From contig JAIFNK010000298.1 in NCBI GenBank assembly GCA_020047775.1, positions 1 to 9,858 on the forward strand: DNA of 9,858 bases, read 5' to 3'. This document shows, in pieces, positions 1 to 5,708 of the stretch (the first letter of the stretch is position 1; the number at the start of each line of letters is the position of its first letter). Both the position numbers and the translations under genes were made by a program. This stretch comes from Akkermansia sp. Lineage in GTDB: Bacteria; Verrucomicrobiota; Verrucomicrobiia; Verrucomicrobiales; Akkermansiaceae. The notes under the pieces are model-generated. The model did not search any database, was not told the DNA's origin, and was given only the letters and a program-made list of their open reading frames with translations.

Positions 1-182
1 CCCTCGGAAGGGATTCGCAACGGCTCCTTTTCCGTTTGTCAATCGACGCGCTGGAAATCGGAAAAATCGCCCGGAAATCCGGATTTTTCTCCTAGCCCGC
101 AGCGGAATCACCTCTACGCTGGCGCAGATGAAAGTGAGCGGGTATCCACCCGCGATTTTCCGACCCACGCATCGATATTCAC
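1..182. other. Non-coding leader upstream of sdhB
   Basis: No convincing gene is seen here. Two forward frames stay open across the stretch, but their translations are rich in Ser, Arg and Pro and look like GC-driven open frames, not protein. I cannot see the C-terminus of an SdhA flavoprotein, although sdhA usually precedes sdhB. If sdhA is upstream, a gap of at least about 90 to 180 bases separates it from sdhB. The stretch contains a terminator-like hairpin near 62-88, and the first 12 bases can pair as CCCT/AGGG. I found no convincing -35/-10 promoter pair. Confidence 0.5.
62..88. terminator. Bidirectional terminator-like hairpin
   Basis: The core CCGG-AAAT-CCGG forms a short GC stem at 71-82. 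It is flanked on the left by AAAAAT (62-67) and on the right by ATTTTT (83-88), which can pair with each other across a three-base bulge (CGC). A GC stem with an A-tract on one side and a T-tract on the other is the usual form of a terminator that can work in both directions. The GC stem is only four to five pairs, so strength is doubtful. If it works on the + strand, it would end a transcript from upstream and leave sdhB to its own promoter within the next 90 bases, or act as an attenuator. Confidence 0.4.
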
Positions 183-935
183 ATGAACCTGACACTCAAA
201 GTATGGCGGCAGTCCGGCCCGAAGGCCCAAGGCAAAATCGAAACGTATGATGCCAAGGACATTCCTTCCGAGGCCTCGTTTCTCGAAATGCTCGACATCG
301 TCAATGAGCGGCTGATCGTCAAAGGGACTGAGCCGATTCATTTCGACCACGATTGCCGCGAGGGCATTTGCGGTTCCTGCTCGTTGACCATCAACGGGAT
401 CCCTCACAGCAAGGAGCGCGCAACCGCGACCTGCCAGGTTCACATGCGCAAGTTCAAGGACGGCGATACGATCTGGATCGAGCCGTTCCGCGCCAACCCG
501 TTTCCGCTCGTCCGCGACTTGATCGTGGACCGCACCGCCTTCGACCGGATCATCGCGGCGGGTGGTTACATCGACGTCCGCACGGGTTCCGCTGTCGATG
601 CGAACACGCTGCCGATTCCCAAGCAGGATGCTGACAGCGCCTTCGACGCCGCCGCCTGTATCGGCTGTGGGGCCTGCGTGGCGTCCTGTAAAAACGCGTC
701 CGCCATGTTGTTCGTGGCGGCCAAGGTTTCCCACCTCGGCCATCTGCCGCAAGGCCAGCCGGAGCGCCAGAAGCGCGTGCTGGCGATGGTCCGCCAAATG
801 GATTCCGAGGGATTTGGAAACTGCACCAACCAATACGAGTGCGAGGCGGCTTGTCCCAAGGAAATCAGCGTCGAGCACATCGCCCGCATGAACCGCGACT
901 ACGGCGTGGCCGTGCTGGCCGAGCAGTTTGCGTGA
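183..935 (+). CDS. sdhB: Succinate dehydrogenase/fumarate reductase iron-sulfur subunit
   Basis: This is the 250-aa electron-transfer subunit of respiratory complex II. It passes electrons between the flavoprotein (SdhA) and the quinone site of the membrane anchor, on the cytoplasmic face of the inner membrane. An N-terminal ferredoxin-like domain carries the [2Fe-2S] ligands C58, C63, C66 and C84. The C-terminal domain carries a CxxCxxCxxxC motif (C159, C162, C165, C169) and a second motif CxxxxxCxxxCP (C214, C220, C224). As in other SdhB proteins, these together hold the [4Fe-4S] and [3Fe-4S] clusters. C169 is followed by Lys-Asn, not the Pro of E. coli SdhB; from memory this is the style of Bacteroidota/Verrucomicrobiota enzymes. 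Length fits the family. The ATG at 183 gives the expected N-terminus ([10 protein letters not shown]) but has no Shine-Dalgarno. sdhA and sdhC are not in the window and presumably lie upstream. Confidence 0.96.
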   Translation: MNLTLKVWRQSGPKAQGKIETYDAKDIPSEASFLEMLDIVNERLIVKGTEPIHFDHDCREGICGSCSLTINGIPHSKERATATCQVHMRKFKDGDTIWIEPFRANPFPLVRDLIVDRTAFDRIIAAGGYIDVRTGSAVDANTLPIPKQDADSAFDAAACIGCGACVASCKNASAMLFVAAKVSHLGHLPQGQPERQKRVLAMVRQMDSEGFGNCTNQYECEAACPKEISVEHIARMNRDYGVAVLAEQFA

Positions 936-952
936 AGCGGGTCTTGCGAAGG

Positions 953-984
953 TGGGAATAGGATCGAGTTTCAATCCTCTCCCA
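953..984 (+). other. Stem-loop between sdhB and msrB
   Basis: TGGGA (953-957) pairs with TCCCA (980-984), and AGGAT (960-964) pairs with ATCCT (974-978), with a small internal loop between them and a nine-base apical loop. That is ten pairs in all, 18 bases after the sdhB stop and 24 bases before the msrB start. No T-run follows, so it is not a standard intrinsic terminator. It could protect the 3' end of the sdh message or separate sdhB from msrB expression. The function is inferred only from position and pairing. Confidence 0.35.
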
Positions 985-1007
985 AGGGCATCACCCCAAT
1001 TCCGAGC

Positions 1008-1547
1008 ATGATCTCCATTCGCGCCATCTCCACCCTCGTTTTTTCCATCACTCTAGCTGCCTGTACCGCCGAGGATAAAAACAAAACCATTATGGAAACC
1101 CGCGCCGAAGTCCCCGCCGAGCCCGCTGGAAAGGTTGTCAAGACCGACGAGGAGTGGAAAAAACTCCTCACAGCGGAGCAATACCACATCCTCCGCGAGT
1201 CCGGGACGGAGCGGGCGAACGGCGAGGTTTACAAGGAGTTCAAGCACCAGGGCGAGGGGACCTATCACTGCGCCGGCTGCAAGGCGCTGCTCTTCTCATC
1301 AAAAGAGAAATTCGACTCCGGCTGTGGCTGGCCTTCGTTCTACGATCCGGCCAAGGCGGAAAACGTGATTCTCAAAAAAGACGTCACCATGGGGATGGCC
1401 CGCACCGAAGTGGTCTGCGCGAAATGCGGCGGTCACCTTGGCCACGTCTTCTCGGGTGAAGGTTACAAGACTCCGACGGATCAACGCTACTGCATCAACG
1501 GTGGTGGTTTGATTTATGTTCCTGCGAAGGAGCAGCCTGCCAAGTAG
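1008..1547 (+). CDS. msrB: Lipoprotein peptide-methionine (R)-S-oxide reductase MsrB
   Basis: This 179-aa protein reduces the R epimer of methionine sulfoxide in oxidised proteins. The MsrB domain covers about residues 45-172. Zinc ligands are the CxxC pairs C88/C91 and C137/C140. The SGCGWPSF block holds C106, the position of the resolving cysteine in two-cysteine MsrBs. The catalytic cysteine is C162 in RYCINGGG; many MsrBs have RYCINS or RHCVNS here, so the Gly run is a variant. HLGHVF (143-148) is the conserved His region. The first 19 residues form a lipoprotein signal: Arg at residue 5, a hydrophobic stretch, then the lipobox LAAC with C19. This supports the ATG at 1008 over the internal ATG at residue 29. 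Thr at +2 would suggest outer-membrane sorting under the E. coli rule. A short charged linker precedes the domain. It lies 72 bases after sdhB in the same direction. Confidence 0.95.
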   Translation: MISIRAISTLVFSITLAACTAEDKNKTIMETRAEVPAEPAGKVVKTDEEWKKLLTAEQYHILRESGTERANGEVYKEFKHQGEGTYHCAGCKALLFSSKEKFDSGCGWPSFYDPAKAENVILKKDVTMGMARTEVVCAKCGGHLGHVFSGEGYKTPTDQRYCINGGGLIYVPAKEQPAK

Positions 1548-1557
1548 AGAAGCCCCG

Positions 1558-1750
1558 GACCCGGAAAACCACCGCATCCAGCTCACCGATCTCCGCCAGA
1601 TCCACGACGAGCTGGATGAATCCGTGACACAGGCATTCCTGCCTGTTCTTCCGCTCCCGGCGCGCGCCCTCCGAAGAGGCAGGCAGGAATGCCTACATCA
1701 CATCGCCGCTCACCCGCTTCGTCGCGATCCTCCGCAAGCTCAGCGGCGGT
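1558..1750 (+). pseudogene. Possible decayed coding fragment interrupted by a repeat
   Basis: Before the inverted repeat, one frame reads ENHRIQLTDLRQIHDELDE (1564-1620), which looks like a charged helical protein segment. Directly after the repeat a different frame reads YITSPLTRFVAILRKLSGG (from 1694), also protein-like. Removing the 73 bases between them (1621-1693) would join the two into one frame. 73 is not a multiple of three, so the present sequence is frameshifted. There is no start codon context of its own, and msrB ends only just upstream. I do not recognise the family. This may be a gene remnant split by the repeat, or chance in GC-rich DNA. Confidence 0.25.
1629..1695. repeat. 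REP-doublet-like inverted repeat (REPIN-like), possible bidirectional terminator
   Basis: AGGCATTCCTGCCTG (1631-1645) is repeated in perfect inverted form at 1680-1694, a 15-bp match. The left copy with its flanks is itself a hairpin, ACAGGCA-TTCC-TGCCTGT (1629-1646). The right copy forms AGGCA-GGAA-TGCCT. Between the arms, TCTTC/GAAGA (1647-1651/1673-1677) and the palindrome GGCGCGCGCC (1659-1668) allow one long imperfect cruciform or hairpin. Read on the - strand, the right copy starts with GTAG, the tetranucleotide often found 5' of REP hairpins. Two inverted hairpins with a short spacer is the REPIN layout. It lies between the convergent ends of msrB and galK, where REP elements commonly sit and where it could stop or stabilise both messages. 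Confidence 0.6.
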
Positions 1751-2928
1751 CACCCGACCAAATGCGCGCCAAGCGAGGGACGGGAGGCGAAGATCTGCGG
1801 CTTGATGCCGGTGGCCTTCTCGTATTCCGCGGCAAGCGTCGCAGCGATTTCCGAGGCTTTCCGGGATTCGCAGAGTGTCACGGTGGATCCACCGAAGCCA
1901 CCGCCGGTCATGCGGGCGCCGATGACGCCGCCGTTGCGGCCGATCTTGCGGGCGATCTCCACCATGATGTCGAGTTCCTTGCACGAGACCTCGAAGTCGT
2001 CGCGCAGGGAGTTGTGACTGGCTGCCATCAGCGGGCCGAGCGTTTCAAAATCATTTCTGGCAAGTGCCGCGGCGGCGGAAATGGTGCGGGAAATCTCGCC
2101 GACGACGTGGCGGGAGCGGCGGTTGACAGGCTCGCCGAGTTTGTCCCAGTTCGCCTGGACATCGGCGGCGGTGACGTCGCGCCACGAGGACTTGCCGAGG
2201 ATGGCGAGGCCGTCCTCGGTGTGCTTGCGGCGGATGGCGTAACCACCATCCGATAGTTCGTGGTGCACCATCGTGTTGGAAATGAGGACCGTGAGGTCCG
2301 GGTTTTCAAACGGGACGAGCTCGGGCTCGCCGCTCTTGCAGTCGATGAGCACGAGGCGGTTCGGCTTGCCGAAGGTGGAGGCGAACTGGTCCATGATGCC
2401 GCAGGGGACATGGGCGAAGTCGTGCTCGGCTTTCTGGCAGAGCAGGGCTTTTTCCCGGGTGTCGAGCACGGTGTCCAGCAGCCCCTCGAGGAAGGTGGCG
2501 GTGGCGCACTCGAGCGCGGCGGAGGAGGAAAGACCCGCGCCGCCGGGGACGGAGGAGAGGATGTAGGCGTCGAAGCCCGGGATGTGGTGGCCGCGGTCCT
2601 GGAAGCCGCGGATCACGCCGCGCAGGTAGTTCGCCCACTTCGGTTCGGAGGGTTCCTGGAGCTGGGAGAGTTCGAGAATGGCGATTTCCTCGCTGATGGC
2701 GGAGGTGATGCGGGCCTGGGTGGTGCCGTTCGCACAGCCGGAGATGACGATGTAGCGGTCGATGGCGAAGGGCATCACAAAGCCGTCGCAATAGTCGATG
2801 TGCTCGCCGATCAGGTTGACCCGTCCGGGCGCGGCGGCGGTGATGGTGGCCTTGGAGTGAAAACGATCCGCAAGTCCGGTGGCGGCGTCGGTGACGAGGT
2901 CACTGAGGTTTGGGTTGATCTGGAGCAT
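1750..2928 (-). CDS. galK: Galactokinase
   Basis: This 392-aa cytoplasmic GHMP-family kinase phosphorylates alpha-D-galactose with ATP to galactose-1-phosphate, the first committed step of the Leloir pathway. The galactokinase signature GRVNLIGEHIDYCDG is at 35-49, with Ile replacing the usual Thr of GEHTDY. The GHMP ATP-binding loop VPGGAGLSSSAALE is at 127-140. CGIMDQF (176-182) contains the catalytic Asp, D180. The third GHMP motif, GARMTGGGFGGS, is at 337-348. Length matches the family (about 380-395). The ATG at 2928 is 12 bases after the mdoH stop, with no Shine-Dalgarno, so it is probably expressed from the same transcript. No galT, galE or galM is in the window. Inference: Gal-1-P could be turned into UDP-glucose, the donor for MdoH. 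A related GHMP sugar kinase with another substrate is less likely given the full GalK signature. Confidence 0.95.
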   Translation of the reverse strand: MLQINPNLSDLVTDAATGLADRFHSKATITAAAPGRVNLIGEHIDYCDGFVMPFAIDRYIVISGCANGTTQARITSAISEEIAILELSQLQEPSEPKWANYLRGVIRGFQDRGHHIPGFDAYILSSVPGGAGLSSSAALECATATFLEGLLDTVLDTREKALLCQKAEHDFAHVPCGIMDQFASTFGKPNRLVLIDCKSGEPELVPFENPDLTVLISNTMVHHELSDGGYAIRRKHTEDGLAILGKSSWRDVTAADVQANWDKLGEPVNRRSRHVVGEISRTISAAAALARNDFETLGPLMAASHNSLRDDFEVSCKELDIMVEIARKIGRNGGVIGARMTGGGFGGSTVTLCESRKASEIAATLAAEYEKATGIKPQIFASRPSLGAHLVG

Positions 2929-2940
2929 GGGTCTGAGGGA

Positions 2941-5121
2941 TTAAATGGATTCAGCGATTAGAGATTGGTCATGGCGGCGACGATAACTCTCGACCGCCTG
3001 GGTCCAGGCGTCGTGCATGCCTTCGGCGGGTCTCAACCACACGGCGCGGTGCATCATGAGAATTGCCGGGGCAAGGTAAAGCAATTCGGAAAGTTCGTTT
3101 TTCGAGAGTCCGGCGGGTCCTTCGCTCAGGCACCTTTCGGCGAGTGCCTCATCGGCAGGGGTGATTTCCCCCTGGTCTAAAAGCGAGACGTGCACGCCGT
3201 TGACGTAGGGATCGACGACGGCGGCGATGATTCCACGGCGCCCGTCCACATTGGCGTCCAGGGCGGGATCGACAGCGGCGTTCGCGCTGTCGGCGATCTT
3301 GATGACGGGCGGGGGATCGAGCTCCTCGGGGGTGGCGAGGATTTTTCGTTTGCGCAGCGCCCGGCCGTAGCGGGAGCGGCTGGTCCAGACGGAAACGGGT
3401 GCCGAGAGAACCAAGCCCAGCAGGATCGGTGTCATCCATGCGACGAAGGAGAAATTCATGGGGAGGCCTTTGAGATAATGCGGGCCGTAACCGATCCACA
3501 GGGCGATCCCGGTCCAAACGATTCCGAGAATTGTCTGGAAGGCGTGAAAACGGAACGCGTCGCCCCATGAAGTTCCGTCGGTCTCGCGGTTCTGGTTTCC
3601 CCAGCCTACCGCGCGGCCGATGATGATGCTCAGCACCATCATCGTATGGGCGGCCATGATGCAGGGGGCCAGCAGCATGGAGACGATGGTTTCCAAGGTC
3701 GCGCCGACGACGAGAGGGATGACCCCACCGAAGGAACGGCGGATGCTTCGCGTCAGGATCGCACCGGTGACGGCGAGGATCTTGGGTAGGAATAACAGCA
3801 GGAAAATCGCCCCGGTCAGGATGATGCTTTGTTGAATCCCGTCGATGTGGAACCAGCGGGCGGCGTAATTCTCAAATGGCAGCTGGCTCAGGCCGCTGTC
3901 ATAACGGTCATAGGCGATCCAGGTCCCCAGTGCGAGGAACAAGAACCAAAGCGGGCTGCCGAGATAGGCCATGATGCCCATGAAGAGATGCATCCGCACG
4001 GAGAAGGGCAGCTTGCGGGCGAAGATGAGCCAGAGGTGCTGGAGGTTTCCCTGGCACCAGCGGCGGTCGCGGATGAGGTGGTCCACCAGTGTGGGCGGGG
4101 CTTCCTCGTAGGTGCCTTCGATGTCCCAGGCGAGCCAGACCTCCCAGCCCTGGGTGACCATCAGCGCGGCCTCCACGAAGTCGTGACTGAGAATGCGCCC
4201 GCCGAAAGGCTCGCGGCCGGGCAGGGCGGGAAGCTCGCAGAATTCGGAAAAGGGCCTCACGCGGATCAGCGCGTTATGCCCCCAATAACTGCCGCCGCTG
4301 AGCTGCCAGTAGTTGAGCCCGCGGATGAAGAGCGGGCCGTAAAGCCGCATGGCGAATTGTTGGAGCCGGGTGAAAACCGAATTTCCGCGGATCAGCTTGG
4401 GCGGTGTCTGGAGGATGCCGAGGCGCGGGTAAGCCTCCATGATCCGCGTCATTTTCACGATGTCCGCACCGTCCATCAGGCTGTCCGCGTCGAGCACGAG
4501 CATGGCTTCATAGCCGCCGCCCCAGGTGCGGACGAAGTCGCCGATGTTGCCGGCCTTGCGGTTTTCATTGGTCTTGCGGCGGCGGTAGTAGATGCGGCCG
4601 AAGCCGTCGAGCCGGCGGCAGAGATTGGTCCAGGAAGTTTCCTCCATGACCCACAAGTCGAGGTCGCGGGTGTCGCTGAGGATGAAGAAATCGAATGAAT
4701 CGAGATTCCCGGTCGCTTCGATGGAGCGGTAGATCGCCTCGATGCGGGCGCAGACCTTCACGCTGTCCTCGTTGTAAACCGGGATCACGACGGCGTGGCG
4801 TTTGGCAAGCGGGCCGGTTTTTCCTTCCGCGAGTTTGCTGATGCGGACCGACTGCTTGCGGCCTAGCAGCATATTGATCGCGCCGAAGATGGCGTGGAAC
4901 GAGCCGAGTGTCAGCAGTCCGTTGAGGACCACGAAGATCGCCAGCATCGGGTAGTGGGCCTTTTGATAACCCATTCTCCAGAACAGGTCCGCCAGCCACA
5001 GGCTGGCCAGGATGTTCACGATGAGCACGCTGCCGAAAAAAATCGTCCGCCGCAGAATCATGCGGAAACGACCGAAAAACGGCTTGGTCGTATCGCGGGG
5101 TGTTAAGTCGGAGTTTTCCAT
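2941..5121 (-). CDS. mdoH: Glucans biosynthesis glucosyltransferase MdoH/OpgH
   Basis: This 726-aa inner-membrane GT2-family processive glucosyltransferase uses UDP-glucose to build and export the beta-1,2-glucan backbone of osmoregulated periplasmic glucans. Membrane segments are visible at about 24-48 and 57-85, then, after the catalytic domain, at about 378-403, 430-455, 465-500, 525-545 and 557-580. Catalytic motifs in order: VVIPVYNED (111-119), the Asp of ILSD (150), DAD (211-213), SHDFVEAAL with D314, and RDRRW (351-355), the R/QxxRW motif. Several blocks (YYRRRR-like, QQFA, YGPLF, YWGHNA, ILSHDFVEAAL, RDRRWC) match E. coli MdoH as I remember it. It is shorter than E. coli MdoH (847 aa) because the long cytoplasmic N-terminal region is missing. 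The start is the ATG at 5121, which shares a base with the upstream stop (TAATG). An in-frame extension to 5373 would only read the neighbouring gene in a wrong frame. Confidence 0.95.
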   Translation of the reverse strand: MENSDLTPRDTTKPFFGRFRMILRRTIFFGSVLIVNILASLWLADLFWRMGYQKAHYPMLAIFVVLNGLLTLGSFHAIFGAINMLLGRKQSVRISKLAEGKTGPLAKRHAVVIPVYNEDSVKVCARIEAIYRSIEATGNLDSFDFFILSDTRDLDLWVMEETSWTNLCRRLDGFGRIYYRRRKTNENRKAGNIGDFVRTWGGGYEAMLVLDADSLMDGADIVKMTRIMEAYPRLGILQTPPKLIRGNSVFTRLQQFAMRLYGPLFIRGLNYWQLSGGSYWGHNALIRVRPFSEFCELPALPGREPFGGRILSHDFVEAALMVTQGWEVWLAWDIEGTYEEAPPTLVDHLIRDRRWCQGNLQHLWLIFARKLPFSVRMHLFMGIMAYLGSPLWFLFLALGTWIAYDRYDSGLSQLPFENYAARWFHIDGIQQSIILTGAIFLLLFLPKILAVTGAILTRSIRRSFGGVIPLVVGATLETIVSMLLAPCIMAAHTMMVLSIIIGRAVGWGNQNRETDGTSWGDAFRFHAFQTILGIVWTGIALWIGYGPHYLKGLPMNFSFVAWMTPILLGLVLSAPVSVWTSRSRYGRALRKRKILATPEELDPPPVIKIADSANAAVDPALDANVDGRRGIIAAVVDPYVNGVHVSLLDQGEITPADEALAERCLSEGPAGLSKNELSELLYLAPAILMMHRAVWLRPAEGMHDAWTQAVESYRRRHDQSLIAESI

Positions 5122-5708
5122 TAGAACAAGAAGAACCAGACGACCAGCCCGATCAGCCCGATCAGCAGTCCGATGAACATGAGCCGGACGATGGGCCGGC
5201 GGTCCATGGTTTCCCACCATTGGGCGGCCCCGCTGCCGATGGCGTTGAGCTCGAGTGGTTTGGGAACCATCGTCAACTGGGCAAAGTGCGGGCCGGCGGC
5301 GAGGTAGGATTTTTTCATGGCCTCCACGAATTCCGGCGGCCACGGCGCGGGGGTGAGGAAGACGCCCTGCCATTGGCCGGGCATGCCTGCGAGCAGCAAC
5401 GCGAGGCGGCCGCGCGCGGCGAGGCGGCGGTTTTCCAGGGGCACGTCAAGGACGTCCTGCGTCCACTCCGCGACTTCGGTGAGGGCTTCCTCCATGGCAA
5501 GGAAACGCGCGGGTTTTTCCGGTTCGTCCACGCGCCGGGCGGAGGCCCGCCAGAGGATGCCGCGGACGAGCTCGGCGACGAGCAGGCGGTTCCTCAGGCG
5601 GAGCGCCTGGAGATAGGCCTCGACGGCGGCATAGGCTTCTTCCCACTCGTTGAGTTCAGACTCACTGAGGGGTCGCAGGGTATCTAAGGAGTGACGCGGT
5701 GGACCCAT
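5121..5708 (-). CDS. Uncharacterised protein with a C-terminal membrane anchor, between mdoG and mdoH
   Basis: I do not recognise this 195-aa protein. Residues 1-170 are mostly helical-looking and rich in Ala, Leu, Arg and Glu (for example SESELNEWEEAYAAVEAYL at 15-33), with a Trp/Pro-rich patch FLTPAPWPPEFVEAMKKSY near 117-135. The last 24 residues (172-195) form one strong hydrophobic segment after a basic DRRP motif, so the protein is probably tail-anchored with its bulk in the cytoplasm. It is real: it fills the space between mdoG and mdoH in the right frame, overlaps mdoG by 25 bases, and its TAA stop overlaps the mdoH ATG. The ATG at 5708 is preferred; an in-frame TTG at 5747 would add 13 residues and a 64-base overlap. 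Its place suggests a role with MdoH, perhaps standing in for the N-terminal cytoplasmic region that this MdoH lacks. That is inference. Confidence 0.8.
   Translation of the reverse strand: MGPPRHSLDTLRPLSESELNEWEEAYAAVEAYLQALRLRNRLLVAELVRGILWRASARRVDEPEKPARFLAMEEALTEVAEWTQDVLDVPLENRRLAARGRLALLLAGMPGQWQGVFLTPAPWPPEFVEAMKKSYLAAGPHFAQLTMVPKPLELNAIGSGAAQWWETMDRRPIVRLMFIGLLIGLIGLVVWFFLF

Noticed and set aside
1..110. Tail of sdhA at the left edge
   Set aside because: None of the three forward frames resembles the C-terminus of a succinate dehydrogenase flavoprotein.
114..974. Long - strand open frame of 286 codons opposite sdhB
   Set aside because: It is the antisense shadow of a clearly identified gene in GC-rich DNA; its translation has no recognisable motif.
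1516..2961. Two + strand open frames (1516-2256 and 2260-2961) opposite galK
   Set aside because: Antisense to a complete galactokinase. Their glycine/valine/aspartate-rich translations reflect third-position GC of galK. Only the part before 1750 is kept as a possible remnant.
3829..4698. + strand open frame of 289 codons opposite mdoH
   Set aside because: Shadow of mdoH, whose catalytic motifs lie in the opposite frame; the translation is compositionally odd (rich in Glu, Ala, Pro, His).
5122..5373. N-terminal extension of mdoH to an in-frame start at 5373
   Set aside because: The extra 84 residues are Arg/Pro-rich and read the 195-aa gene in the wrong frame; the ATG at 5121 fits both coupling and the membrane topology.
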